NCBI RefSeq assembly: GCF_006546935.1
Contig: NZ_SMDN01000006.1
Coordinates: 1-64,000 of the forward strand
DNA from: Mycoplasmopsis mucosicanis
GTDB lineage: Bacteria > Bacillota_I > Bacilli_A > Mycoplasmatales > Metamycoplasmataceae
DNA length: 64,000 nt
Reading direction: 5' to 3'
Of this stretch, positions 20,967-33,637 are shown one piece after another. Below the pieces are notes generated by a model, which searched no databases, was not told the origin of the DNA, and was given only the letters and a program-made list of their open reading frames with translations. The first letter of the stretch is position 1, and every line of letters starts with the position of its first letter. A program made the position numbers and the translations under genes.

Positions 20967-22193
20967 ATGAGAAGATATATAAGTTTATCAAAATTTTTAT
21001 CTACTGAAATAGATCCTTTTTTACTTGGTGCATTTTTAAGTAGAACTATACCTGAAAAAATTGACGATAAGTCATATTTTTACACTTATTCTGAGTTCAA
21101 GTCTTCTAAATTTGTGCCTATTAATGAATTTAATTTTTTAGACTATGCGAAGCACTACGAAGCAAATCTTAATAATTGATCACAATCAGAAAATTGAGAA
21201 ATACACTCAAAAACAAAAAGCAAAATTAACATTCGTTTTTATTTAAATAATGACCTTAATATTACTAAGCACGACTTTATGCTGCAATTAAATAAAAAAC
21301 TTTTAACTTCTGACTGATTTAATGATGAAAATATTAACGAAGACAAAAAGAAATTCCTGCGCGCTTTTCTTGAATTAAGAGGTAGCGTCGATAACAATCG
21401 AAATTTTATTAGCATCGACTATTTTTCTGATAACCTATTTGAATTAAAAAGAATGATTAAACTTATAGATAAGAATTTTTTACCGCTTAAATACATTAAT
21501 TTCAATACAAGAGAATTACAAAAACAATACGTTGAATCTATTAGTTTAAGAAATACACAATTACGTGTAAATTCATTGTTTTATGCAAATGAAATTGGTT
21601 TTATCAATAAATATAAAGCATTAATTTTTAGCAAAAATCCTAAATTTAAAGATAGTGTAGATTTTGTAACTGTTGATAATGTAATGTTTTTTGAGGTCGA
21701 CGTGCCGAATGTGAAATTAAGTTCAACTCGTTTAATTAATGTATTAAATTTTTATACAGACTATATATTTCAAAAGAATCTGACACGGGCTAATGTGAAT
21801 GAATTCAGAAATATACTCGGATTTGACAAACACAAAAATGCAATAAGAAGAAATGCATCGCTAATAAAAATGTTTAAAGAAATGGCACCAAAAAAATGTT
21901 TTTCTTGTGGAATTGAAGAAACTTTTGATAATCGACAGGGTGAACAATATTTTGAAATTCACCATGTTATACCTTTTAAACATGGAGTTGAAAATGATGA
22001 CATCGATAATTTAGCCAGACTTTGTGTGCAATGTCATCAGATTTTAAAAAAAGGTGTTGGTTCGAGAGAAGTTCAGTTAGAAATTATTAAAAAACTCCTT
22101 GCAAATCAAAATATATTTGATTTTTGTTCAACATCTTTAGAAGACACCAACATTGATACACTTGCTGAAAAAATATTAAATTTGCTTGCTTAG
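20967..22193 (+). CDS. HNH restriction endonuclease of the R-M island
   Basis: 408 aa. The C-terminal part holds an HNH (beta-beta-alpha-Me) nuclease: CFSCG at about residue 311, then EIHHVIPF near 331, NLARLCVQCHQIL near 349-361, i.e. two CxxC zinc pairs around the catalytic His. The first ~300 residues have no recognised motif and would hold the specificity domain. SD AAGGAG before ATG 20967. Divergent from the fused methyltransferase across 81 bp, so it is very likely the cognate restriction enzyme. Type IIS enzymes such as MnlI and HphI combine an HNH nuclease with one m5C and one amino-methyltransferase, which is the same toolkit. Confidence 0.85.
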
Positions 22194-22295
22194 GTAATCT
22201 TTAATTTTTATTCAAACTAATTGATATCTCAATGTGAACTCACACTATCTTAATAACACATTTATACGCTTTTTTATTTTTATTCACAGTTCAAT

Positions 22296-22400
22296 AAATA
22301 AAGACTGCAACCTCATTAGATTCAAAAGTAATTAAACCAACCAAAACCTCAATTAAGGCTTAATAAAAAATAAACTTATGCTGAACGCATAAGTTTTTTT
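22296..22400. repeat. ~104-bp direct repeat, right copy
   Basis: Copy of 18989-19092. It preserves a readable kch tail (KTATSLDSKVIKPTKTSIKA) and stop but has no gene upstream of it. Together with the left copy it frames 19.1-22.3 kb, as expected for insertion with long target duplication or recombination between copies. Confidence 0.9.
22372..22400. terminator. Duplicated terminator (right copy)
   Basis: Stem AAACTTATGC / GCATAAGTTT with a T7 run. It follows the nuclease gene and could terminate it. Confidence 0.7.
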
Positions 22401-22413
22401 GATGAATTACATA

Positions 22414-22488
22414 TGGTGCCGATTATGAGGATCGAACTCATGGCTGCTGGTTACGAGTCAGCTGCTTTACCACTAAGCGAAACCGGCA
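22414..22488 (-). tRNA. tRNA-Thr (anticodon CGT)
   Basis: 75 nt including encoded CCA. Acceptor TGCCGGT pairs with ATCGGCA, D-loop GTGGTAAA, anticodon loop CTCGTAA (anticodon CGT), T-arm ATGAG-TTCGATC-CTCAT. It lies just beyond the right repeat of the R-M island and 9 nt from the tyrS stop. Confidence 0.93.
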
Positions 22489-22497
22489 TAAAAACAA

Positions 22498-23736
22498 TTA
22501 AATTGTTTTTAAAAGAATAGTTTGTTTTTTACCTTTATTAAAAATAGCATATTGGCCTTCAAAGTGTTGAGGAATGTATAATGAATCTTCCACAATTGTT
22601 TGACCATCTACTTTTAGAGCTTTATTTTGAATAAACTCTCTAGCTTCTCGTTTTGATAAAATATGTTTTGTTTCTATCAGTTTTTCAATAATATTTGCAT
22701 TTTTTTCAATTTCGACAACTGGTAAATAGTCTGATAGTTTAGCTATCTCATTAACATTTAGACTAGTAGCATCAAAAGTCTTATCGAACAAAATTTTTGT
22801 TACATTAACTGAATTTTTTGCTTCATCTTCGCCAAAAAGATCACTTACAATTGCATAAGCCAACATTGATTGAGCATATCTTTGTTTTGTGTCTTGAACA
22901 TGTTTATTCATAATTTGATTAATTTCTTCAGTTGTGAAAAAACTTAGTCACTTCAAAAGTTTCTCAACTACCAAATCAGATTGATTAAATAAATACTGAT
23001 ACATTTGGAAAGGCGAGGCCATTTTTTTATCAAGTCATAATGCACCACCACCAGTACTTTTACCTATTTTTTTGCCATTTTCATCAGTTAATAAATCAAT
23101 AGTTATTCCAACTGCTTTTGAATTTATATCACCAACAACACTTGAAATCATATCAAGACCAGTAGTTATGTTTCCTCATTGATCACTTCCACCAATTTGC
23201 ACTTTGACATTGAAATTTTGATAAAGTTTTAAAAAATCATAACCTTGGAGTAATTGGTAACTAAATTCAGTAAAAGAAAGTCCTCTGCTGATACGTGATG
23301 AAACAGAATCTTTAGCTAACATATAAGAAATATTTACAAGTTTTCCTGCATCTCGCAAAAATTCAAGAACATTCATATTTTTGTAAAAATCATAATTATC
23401 AATAACTTCTAAACCTTGTGATTCAAGTTGTGCTTTTATTTTGCTTTTATTGATATTTACCTGCTCATTATCAAGCAAAATTCTTTCAGAATCTTTGAAT
23501 GAAGGATCACCAATCATACCAGTAGCACCACCAATAAGTGCATAAACTTTATAACCAGCATGCTTAAATCTTTTTAATACACTAATGATAATGTAATTTC
23601 CTAGGTGAAGACTTTGCGCAGTAGGATCAAAGCCAGCATAAATAGCAATTTCTGAAGGTTTAAAAGTATTGAACTTGTCTTCATTACTAATTTGTTTTAG
23701 AATTCCTCTTTGTTTTAGTTCATTAATAATATTCAT
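22498..23736 (-). CDS. tyrS: Tyrosyl-tRNA synthetase
   Basis: 412 aa. Class I synthetase charging tRNA-Tyr. HIGH motif as HLGN (about residue 44), GGATGMIGDPS, the tyrosine-pocket region YQLLQGYDFL and QIGGSDQWGNI, KMSKS-type loop KIGKST, and a C-terminal S4 RNA-binding domain (SKREAREFIQNKALKVDG). Full length. SD AGGTG lies within the end of ytpR, 10 nt apart, so the two are co-transcribed. No T-box leader is present. Confidence 0.97.
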
Positions 23737-23746
23737 TATTCACCTC

Positions 23747-24403
23747 TTATATTTGTGTAATTAGTTCAGGAAAAATAGCATCGATATTTTTACCAATATA
23801 CTCATTTTTGAGTGTTATTGGTAAATTTTTCAATACATCGTTTTCAAATAAATCAGTATATTTATCTAATTTCAATGAAGCAGCTGAACAAAGCATTCCT
23901 TCGCTTTTAACATTCATTACTTCACCGAGTTTAATTACTTGAGCATCAGGAGTTATTGAGCCTGGTAAATAAAATGCCAAAATTTTATCAGGTGTTGTAT
24001 AAAGAGTATTCGTTACGATTTGGCATTTGAATGATTTAAAATCAACATCTAAAACATATAGTTTTTCTGATTTAGGGTGCTTGTTTCTTGCAACAATTCT
24101 ACCGACACAAATATTTGCGTTTTTATTGAAAATTAAGTGGTTTTCGTCTTTTGCTCGTATACTTTTTTCCACTGTATCTACAATATTTTTGTGTGCAATT
24201 GTTCATACTCTTTTGTCTTTAATGAAATCAACTTTATCAACCAAAATAATTGATGAAACTATGTTTGATGAAGCATTAAAATTAACAACCAAGTCAAATT
24301 CCTTTGAATCGAATTTTTTTATTGCATCTGCTTCAATTGATGAATCATATATGAGTTCATAAGTGTTATTAAATTCTAAATCATAATTAAGTAATATATT
24401 CAT
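23747..24403 (-). CDS. ytpR: YtpR-family tRNA-binding (EMAP/OB-fold) domain protein
   Basis: 218 aa. The C-terminal half is a tRNA-binding OB fold like those of PheT and Arc1p: NICVGRIVARNKHPKSEKLYVLDV, then CQIVTN, and GSEGM-like VKSEGMLCSA. The N-terminal half is a YtpR-type extension. It may assist the linked tyrosyl-tRNA synthetase or act in trans; that is inferred. A copy of the dispersed element is in frame near the C terminus. Its start lies 7 nt after a TATAAT and has no SD, so it is probably leaderless. Confidence 0.85.
23787..23828. repeat. Dispersed element copy inside ytpR
   Basis: One of the most complete copies: TTTTTACCAATATACTCATT then TTTGAGTGTTATTGGTAAAT; arms ACCAATA / TATTGGT in inverted orientation. 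It encodes the LPITLKNEYIGKN stretch of YtpR. Confidence 0.65.
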
Positions 24404-24410
24404 AAATTTA

Positions 24411-24416
24411 ATTATA
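24411..24416 (-). promoter_or_regulatory. -10 element of ytpR-tyrS, probably leaderless
   Basis: TATAAT on the minus strand, 7 nt before ATG 24403; no SD. Confidence 0.55.
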
Positions 24417-24438
24417 CTAATTTTGATTAAATAACAAA

Positions 24439-24460
24439 AAAAGACGCAAGTGCGTCTTTT
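24439..24460 (-). terminator. Terminator after lpdA
   Basis: Stem AAAAGACGCA / TGCGTCTTTT with a 2-nt loop; on the minus strand followed by a run of T, 11 nt after the lpdA stop. Confidence 0.8.
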
Positions 24461-24470
24461 AAATATTGAA

Positions 24471-25931
24471 TTATTTTTTAGCTTTATCTAATTCAAGTTT
24501 TAAGTGAGCTGAACGAGCTGCTTCTCAAACAATTTCATTAAATGTAGGGTGAGGGTGAGTTGTATATGTAATGTCTGAAACTGTTAATTTGTGTTCCATT
24601 GCTAAGCCAATTTCAGCAATATAATCTGTTGAATTTGCACCAATAATTGTTGCACCAACAATTAAGCCACTTTCATGGTCAACAACTAATTTACAGAACC
24701 CTGCAGTATCTTTTGTAGCAATACCTTTTCCTAAGTAACCAAAAGCATATTTAGCAGCAAACACATTCATACCTAATTCTTTTGCTCTATCTTCAGTAAT
24801 ACCAATTGTTGAAATTTCTGGATGAGTGTAGATGCAACCAGGTGTTGGTTTGTTAAGAAGATATTTAACATCGTGACCTAAAATGTGAGCAACTGCTGTT
24901 AAAGCGTGTTCATATGCAACGTGAGCCAACATATTTTGAGCAGTTAAATCACCAATTGCATACACACGTTCAACATTAGTTCTTAAGTATTCATCAACCA
25001 ATACTTCTTGTCTTTGTCCAATTTCAACACCTGTTTTTTCAAGGTTTTGTGAGTTAGGAATACGTCCTACAGCAATTAAATAAAGATCTGATTTAACTGA
25101 TTTTTTCTCACCGTTTACTTCATAAACAAGTTCTTTTTGGTCATTAAATTCAGTTGTTGAGGCATTGCAAATAACTTCAATACCTCTTGCTTTAAAGTGT
25201 TTTGTTATTTCTTTAACTGCATCTTTATCAATACCAGGAAGAATTCCGTCTGTGTTTTGAATTACAGTAACTTTTGATCCTGAAGCAGCAAACATTTGAG
25301 CAAATTCAGTACCAACAACACCACCACCAACGATTGTAATTGATTTAGGTAGTTCTTTGTCTCAATTGATTGCTTCACGTGAAGTAATTACTGTAAAGTC
25401 TTTATAAGCTTGTTCAAAACCTGTAAGTTTATCAAGTTTACGTGCACGACTACCCATAGCCATAATAATGTTAGTTCCTTGGTAAACTTTTCCATTAACT
25501 TTAACAACGTGTGAAGCTAGTCATTCTGCTTCACCTTCTTCGATAGCAACTTTGCTACCTTTCATAAGCATTTTTACACCACCTGAAATTTGTTTAACAA
25601 CAGCAGCTTTTCTTTCGTGCATTTTTTTTCAGGTTTCATCGTAATCTATTTTTAAATCAGCGAAGTTCGCAACAACACCAAATCCAGCAGCTTCTTTAAT
25701 TGTGTCAATAACATGTGTTGAAGCTAACATTGCTTTAGTAGGAATACATCCAACGTTTAAACAAACACCACCTCAGAATTCTTTTTCAATAATCAATGTT
25801 TTTTTACCAGATTTACCTAATTCTTCAGCAGCTAGATATCCTCCAGGACCAGCACCTACAACGATAACATCAAAAGTATCATCAATATGCCCTGTATATT
25901 GAGTACCTTTATCACTAAATGGTTTTTTCAT
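24471..25931 (-). CDS. lpdA: Dihydrolipoamide dehydrogenase (E3)
   Basis: 486 aa. FAD enzyme that reoxidises dihydrolipoamide in the PDH complex. FAD-binding [12 protein letters not shown] (about 25), redox disulfide [16 protein letters not shown]-binding [15 protein letters not shown], second FAD motif RVYAIGDL, and the C-terminal catalytic HPHPTFNE. It lacks the N-terminal lipoyl domain that many mycoplasmal E3 proteins carry. Located 9 kb from the split E2 operon. Read through several TGA Trp codons. SD GGGAA upstream is weak but present. Confidence 0.96.
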
Positions 25932-26067
25932 AATTCTTTCCCTTCAAACTAAATTTATAAAAATAATTGCATATATTATAAAAAAATAAATTTTATTAGG
26001 CACTAAATTTTGTAAATAATTCCATATTTTTCGAAAATGTAAAAAGTTCAATAAAGCGTCTATACTT

Positions 26068-26082
26068 TATAATTATGTTATG
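26068..26082 (+). promoter_or_regulatory. Promoter of ppa, probably leaderless
   Basis: TATAAT at 26068-26073 and ATG at 26080, 6 nt apart; no SD. Confidence 0.55.
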
Positions 26083-26661
26083 TCGAAAAACAATGTAATA
26101 GAAATAAAAATTGAAATCCAAAAAGGATCAAACATAAAATATGAATTTGACCGCGCAGATGGTCAAATTCATGTTGATAGAATTTTGAGAGGAGACTTTG
26201 TTTATCCTGCAAACTATGGATTTATACCAAACGCTCTTGATTGAGATGGTGATGAACTAGATGTTTTAGTTTATTCACAAGAAAAATTCATTCCTGGTGT
26301 TGTACTTAATGCAAGAATTATTGGTGCGATGAAAATGATTGATTCAGGTGAAACAGACACAAAATTAATTGCAGTACATGCTGATGACTATCGTTTAGAC
26401 CACATAGAATCATTAGATCAATTACCAGAACCATTTTTAAAAGATGTTGAAACATTTTTCAATAATTACAAAAATTGAAAAAAACCAGGTGCATCAAAAG
26501 TTACAGGTTTTGAAGGTCTTAAATGAGCACTAGAAGAACTTGAAGAATGTAAAGATTTAATGAACAAATATGGTTCAATACCTAAAAAAGAATTTATTGA
26601 AAAAATGATGAAAGAGCACCCTGAAAAATACGAAATTAATCATAAACAAAAGACTTTTTAA
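26080..26661 (+). CDS. ppa: Inorganic pyrophosphatase
   Basis: 193 aa. Hydrolyses PPi from tRNA charging and nucleotide reactions. Family I landmarks: substrate loop [24 protein letters not shown], the metal-binding [11 protein letters not shown] (PROSITE-type D-x-D-x-x-D), and FFNNYKNWKKP. The start is chosen because the conserved N terminus fits and ATG 26080 sits 6 nt after TATAAT. Its stop codon is within the terminator stem. Neighbours diverge or run separately (lpdA minus, rbfA plus). Confidence 0.95.
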
Positions 26662-26677
26662 GTCTTTTGTTTTTTTA
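26646..26677 (+). terminator. Terminator overlapping the ppa stop codon
   Basis: Stem ACAAAAGACTT / AAGTCTTTTGT followed by T7. The left arm is coding and the right arm begins inside the stop codon. Confidence 0.8.
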
Positions 26678-26707
26678 CCAATATACACGTTTTTGAGTAC
26701 TTTAAAG
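26671..26707. repeat. Dispersed element copy after ppa
   Basis: TTTTTTACCAATATACACGT then TTTTGAGTACTTTAAAGA, directly after the ppa terminator. Confidence 0.6.
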
Positions 26708-26826
26708 AATTTAACATTCTTAAAACATATGTTTTTAAGTTGTTAATTTTAACCTACAGCATAATAAAAGATTTATAATTTAATTGTGGATATAATATCC
26801 TAGCAGCAATGCAGAAAGGAAGAATT

Positions 26827-27165
26827 ATGACAAAAAATATTAATTTATTAAGAAAGGAAAGTCAACTCAAAATGATGATAGCTCAAATTGTTACTACTGA
26901 GTTAACAAATGTCAATATCATCAACCCAACTGTAGTTGATTGCGAACTTTCAGCAGATTCTTCGCATGCTAAAGTGTTTGTAACTTTTAGTGAAAAATCA
27001 CACGAGGGACTTGAAGCAATTAGAAATGCAGCAGGTTTTATAAGAAAAACATTAGCTCATTCATTAAATTGAAGAAAAGTTCCAGAAATTCACTTTGAAC
27101 TAGACACAGTAACTGATAATGCTATGAAAATAAACAAGATTTTAGAGGACATTAAACACGAATAA
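26827..27165 (+). CDS. rbfA: Ribosome-binding factor A
   Basis: 112 aa. KH-fold factor needed for 30S maturation. Typical pattern: N-terminal helix with LLRKESQLKMMIAQIV, strand CELSADSSHAKVFVTF, then AAGFIRKTLAHSL and the C-terminal VPEIHFELD. One TGA Trp after HSLN. ATG 26827 is preferred over an in-frame ATG 18 nt upstream because AAAGGAAG lies just before it and the conserved N terminus starts here. Confidence 0.93.
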
Positions 27166-27194
27166 TAATTTTACTTAGTTTAGTATCGCAATAA

Positions 27195-27235
27195 TTTACC
27201 AAATATACTCAAATATGAGTATATTGGTCAAAAAT
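27195..27235. repeat. Dispersed element copy after rbfA
   Basis: TTTACCAAATATACTCAAAT then ATGAGTATATTGGTCAAAAA; near-perfect palindrome with ACCAA / TTGGT ends. Lies between convergent rbfA and parC. Confidence 0.65.
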
Positions 27236-27236
27236 A

Positions 27237-27275
27237 AAACAACTTTTTGCTACACATTTTGACAAAAAGTTGTTT
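27237..27275. terminator. Bidirectional terminator between rbfA and parC
   Basis: Stem AAACAACTTTTTG / CAAAAAGTTGTTT with a 13-nt loop and T run. Confidence 0.75.
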
Positions 27276-27285
27276 TTTTATTTAA

Positions 27286-29865
27286 TTATTTAATTTCATA
27301 TTTTTTGAGTATTGCTTCAACATCCATTTCGAGTAAATCATCAACTTTTTGTTGAGCTTGCTCAATTATTTTTTCTTCTTTTTCTGTACTTTTTTCATAG
27401 CTCACCTCAACTTTATTTATCAAGTTTAAGTCCTGTGAACTATTCACAAAAAACATATCAACAGCATTTTGAACTTTGCATTTTGAAAAACCTTCTTGAG
27501 TGCTTGTGATTGAATAATCAGAAATTTTTTCAGTGCTTAGTTCATTATTGTCGTTTTTAACAAAGAATTTTGCTTCAGAAGGACACACTTTTATCTCACT
27601 CACAATATATGGTTTTGTTTTAAATTGCTTAAACAAAGGCTTACCTAAATGTTTTTTCGATACTGGCTGAATTGATTCAACTTTTATACGTTTTAGCAAT
27701 GTTTTTTCAGCAATTAATGCAACTACATCATCATTTTCAACTAATTCAAAAGCACAAATTTTATCATCACCAGATAAAAAACATGACTTAACTCCAGCAG
27801 CTTTTAAACCATAGATTTGCATATCATTTTCACTGTATAATGAAGCTAAACCTTTTTCAGTAACAATCAAAATATCTTTATAACCATTCGAAACTTTTGC
27901 ACCAATGAGTAAATCATTTTTTCTAAGATTCAACGCTGTGTAAGTTTTATTGATTCTAGATACATTGAATTCTTTTAAAGGTACTCTTTTGCCTTGACCT
28001 TCTTTTGATAAAAGGACAATAAATGCATTTGATTCAAAATCTTGAGCATTAATTACTGAGACAATTTCTTCACCAGGTTTTAATTCAACAAATTCTGATA
28101 AATGAGCCCCATATTCTTTTCACTTGCATTCAGCAATTTTGAAAACAGGTACTATTGCATAATTGCCTAATGAAGTAAAAATCAATAAATTATTCACTGT
28201 GCGTACTGAATCATAGAACGAAATCGAATCTTCATCTTTAAGACCAAACGATGCTCAATCATTCGACTCTTTAACTCGACTGCTAAATCTTTTCATGTAG
28301 CCAAATCTTGAAACGGTTAAGAAAACCTCTTCATCAACAACTAAATCGGCTGCATCATATTTAATTTTTATTGCTTCTTCAATAATTTCTGTCTTACGTG
28401 GTGTTGCAAATTCTTTTTTTATTGCTTTTAATAACTCAATTATTCATTCATCAAATTTTGAAGGGTGTTCAAGCAATATTTCACATTTTTTTATTCATGC
28501 TTCTAATTCAGCTTTTTCATCCAAAAATGCTTGCTTATCAGTTCGCGAAAGTCTATAAAGTCTTAATTCAGCAATGGCAGTGGCTTGATTGAGTGTGAAT
28601 TGAAAATTCTTTATTAAGTTTTCAATAACTCCTTGTTTTCCATTTTCACTTTCTCGAATTACTTTTATAACGGCATCGCTAATTTCACTAACTTTTATAA
28701 ACCCTTCAACAATTTCTAATCTTGCTCTATATTTTGCCAAATCATACTGTAAAGTCTTTGTTTTTATATCTTTTACATGCATGATATATTGACTTAAAAG
28801 TTGTTGTAAATTACACAATTTTGGTGAGTTTTCAACAATTGCAACGTTGTTGATATTGTAATAAATTTGCATCTCAGTTTTTTGCAATAAAAAACTCAAA
28901 ATTGTGTCTACATTGGCATTTTTATCAAGTGTAATTATGATGCTTATGCCTTCGCGATCAGACATATCCTTAACTTCAAGCAGGCCGTTAATATTTTCAT
29001 TAGCAATCAATAAATCAATATCGCGAACAAGTTTAGACTTAATAACACCGAAAGGAATTTGAGTAATTTCAATATATTTGTGTTTAGCGTCTTCTTTTAT
29101 GTCATATTTTGAAACGAGTGTAATTTTGCCTTTACCGATTTCAAATGCGTCTTGTATCCCTCTTGTTCCATAAATTACTCCGCCAGTTGGAAAATCTGGA
29201 CCTAAAATATGTTTAGAAAGCTCACTTAAATTTATCTCTGGTTTTTTAATTTTTGCTATTGCTGCATCAATAATTTCACCTAGATTATGCGGCGCAATTT
29301 CAGTAGCAAAACCACTTGCGATACCTCTAGCACCATTGAGCAATAAATTTGGAATGATTGAAGGTAAAACTGTTGGTTCTTTTTCACTATCGTCAAAGTT
29401 TGGAGCATACTTAACAGTGTTTTTTTTCAAGCTACCTAACACATATTCACTGATTTTGGCCAATCTGACCTCAGTATAACGCATTGCTGCTGCAGGGTCA
29501 TCATCAATACTACCAACATTTCCATGCATCTCAATCAGTGTCATACGCATTTTTCAATCTTGAGCCATTCGAACCATTGCTCCATAAATTGAACTATCGC
29601 CATGAGGGTGATATTTACCAATAACATCACCAACTACTCTAGCTGATTTTTTAAATGGTTTTGAATTAAATAAACCTAATTCAGACATTGAATAAAGAAT
29701 ACGGCGTTGAACAGGTTTAAGTCCATCTCGTACATCTGGAAGTGCTCTTTGTTGAATAATATATTTTGAATAACGACTGAATCTATCAGCCATAATTGAA
29801 TCAATGTTTTCAGCAACTATTTTGTCAACTATTTCATCAATTTTCTTTTTCTTTTTATCATTCAT
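27286..29865 (-). CDS. parC: DNA topoisomerase IV subunit A
   Basis: 859 aa. Breakage-reunion subunit that decatenates daughter chromosomes. The N-terminal domain has [17 protein letters not shown], the quinolone-determining region with [13 protein letters not shown], and catalytic Tyr in AMRYTEVRL (about 122). HGDSSIY and [12 protein letters not shown] favour ParC over GyrA. The C-terminal half forms the beta-pinwheel DNA-binding domain. Read through several TGA. It follows parE by 8 nt, forming the parE-parC operon. Confidence 0.95.
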
Positions 29866-29873
29866 TTAAGCTC

Positions 29874-31790
<1,917 letters not shown>

Positions 31791-31847
31791 TTAAATATTA
31801 CTAAATTTAAATATTATTATTAATAAATAAAATACAGTAAATTTAAA

Positions 31848-31945
31848 AAATGGTATGTAATATTTACAAAAAGTGTATTTTTGTTGATTATTTATCTATA
31901 AAAATGCACTTTTTGTGATTTACTCCGAATCTTTAGTTATTTTTA
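31848..31945. repeat. Diverged direct repeat A with hairpin (parE-cysS gap)
   Basis: Begins AAAATGGTATGTAATA and ends CCGAAnCTTTnnGTTAT, like repeat B at 32056. Contains a stem ACAAAAAGTGTATTTTT / AAAAATGCACTTTTTGT (16 of 17 paired). No ORF. Confidence 0.5.
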
Positions 31946-31989
31946 TTTTTTTAGCTTTTGAATATATAGACCATATTTGATAATAAAAA

Positions 31990-32360
31990 AATAAACTCAG
32001 TGTGTGAGTTATATGAATGATACGATTAGGAATTCAAACCTCAAGTCCGAAACAAAATGGTATGTAATAATTTAAAAAAATTGACTTTTTGTTGGTTTTT
32101 TAATTGAAAAAATGCTTTTTTACAATTTGTTCCGAAACTTTGTGTTATGTAAATTTAGATTTATTGTTGTTTTATTAATTAATTTATAAAAAAGTTATTT
32201 GAAACTAATTGCGAATGCTCAAACTTGTTGTATTAGTCTAATCTATTTAATTAAATTATATTTTTGATTGTCTGATAGTTCAACGGTTTTACCAAAAGTA
32301 CTCAAAAATGTGTGTATTGGTAAAAAAACACAATTATTTTATTAATGTATAATAAAAATA
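31990..32360. other. Non-coding region between parE and cysS
   Basis: Holds repeat B (32056-32150, same start AAAATGGTATGTAATA as repeat A but a decayed hairpin), a possible tRNA remnant on the minus strand around 32020-32050 (T-arm-like GGTTTGAATTCC), a dispersed element copy (32287-32328) and the cysS promoter. No credible ORF. Confidence 0.45.
32287..32328. repeat. Dispersed element copy before cysS
   Basis: TTTTACCAAAAGTACTCAAA then AATGTGTGTATTGGTAAAAA; both ACCAA and TTGGT ends are intact. Confidence 0.65.
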
Positions 32361-32362
32361 TG
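32348..32362 (+). promoter_or_regulatory. Promoter of cysS, probably leaderless
   Basis: TATAAT at 32348-32353, ATG at 32360, 6 nt apart; no SD. This sets the cysS start at 32360 rather than the upstream in-frame ATG at 32345, which overlaps the -10 box. Confidence 0.6.
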
Positions 32363-33592
32363 AAGAAATTTTATATTTGCGGACCAACTGTTTATAATGA
32401 CCCACACATTGGAAATTTAAGAGCTATCACCGCTTTTGATTTATCTTTAAAAGCAATGCGATTTTTAGGTCAAGAATTCATTTTTGTTCATAATATTACT
32501 GATATAGATGACAAAATTATCAACAAAGCTATTGAATGTGGTGTTAGTGAGACCGAAATTGCTACAAAGTACACAAAACAATACTTCGATCTACTTAAAA
32601 TACTCAATATCGACACTATTACTTATGTTGAAAAAGTAACTGATAATATTGGTGTTATTGATGAATATATTGCAAAATTAGTCAATAATGGTTCAGCATA
32701 CAGAGATCAAGATAACAATGTTTGATTTGATGTAAAAAAACATTGTGAACAATATGGAGTTGTTTCGGGACAAAAACTTGATAAGATGGTGTTTGAAGAA
32801 GAAAGCAATTATAAACATTTTCCAGCAGATTTTGCTCTTTGAAAAAGCACAAAAGTTGGAATAAAATATGACTCTCGTTTTGGACAAGGGCGACCTGGTT
32901 GACATACTGAGTGTTGTGCCTTAATAGATAAACACTTTGGTTCAGATGGAGTTGATGTTCATGGTGGTGGAATGGACTTAACATTCCCGCATCACGAAAA
33001 TGAAAACATTCAACATTTTGCTTTGCATAATCAAAACATAGCAAAAAATTGAATTCGAGTTGGCCAAATCAACCTAAATGGAATAAAGATGTCTAAATCA
33101 TTAGGTAATGTTATTTTGCCTCAGGAATTTTTCAAAATTCATGGAAGCGAAATTTACAAATTAATGATTTTGACTGCAAAATTTAGCGCTCCAATCAATT
33201 TAACTGAAGAATTAATCAACAATCTCAAAGCAATTGAAGCAAAATATAAAAAAGTTATGTTCCAGATTTACTCTAAATTTGGAACAAATCTTGAGCCAAA
33301 CAATAAACACCAAAATGTATTAAATATGTTTGAAGCATTGTCTAATTATGACTTCGCTAAATACAATTTACTAATAAATGATGAGATAAAACAATTCAAC
33401 AAAACAAAAAGCATTGAAAATGCATTAAATATCTACACTGTTTTCCACATAATTCATAGACCATTAACTGATATTTCTATATACAAAAATGCGTTAGATC
33501 TTTTTGCCCAATGACACTCATTTTTGAGTGTAAAAGACTACTCAAATGCTGATTTATTGCGTGAAAAACTTCAAAAAACTGGACTTTATTAA
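32360..33592 (+). CDS. cysS: Cysteinyl-tRNA synthetase
   Basis: 410 aa. Class I synthetase. Starts almost at the signature [15 protein letters not shown], about 20 residues shorter at the N terminus than typical bacterial CysRS. HIGH motif HIGN, zinc ligands include CGP, C in GWHTECCA and HHENE ([15 protein letters not shown]), KMSKS in [10 protein letters not shown]. Total length is also short (usual 440-470). The C-terminal anticodon-binding domain carries a copy of the dispersed element. First gene of a block syntenic with Bacillus cysS-rlmB-sigH-rpmG-secE-nusG. Confidence 0.95.
33501..33536. repeat. Dispersed element copy inside cysS 3' end
   Basis: TTTTTGCCCAATGACACTCA then TTTTTGAGTGTAAAAG in frame; encodes [12 protein letters not shown]. 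Confidence 0.5.
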
Positions 33593-33637
33593 CATTTTTT
33601 CAAAATGAAAAAAAATACAAATTTAAGGGGAAATAAA

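Noticed and set aside
22296..22360. A second short gene encoding the kch tail
   Set aside because: No start codon or SD; it is the duplicated repeat of the R-M island.
26809..26826. Upstream start for rbfA (MQKGRI...)
   Set aside because: The SD AAAGGAAG lies between the two ATGs and points to 26827.
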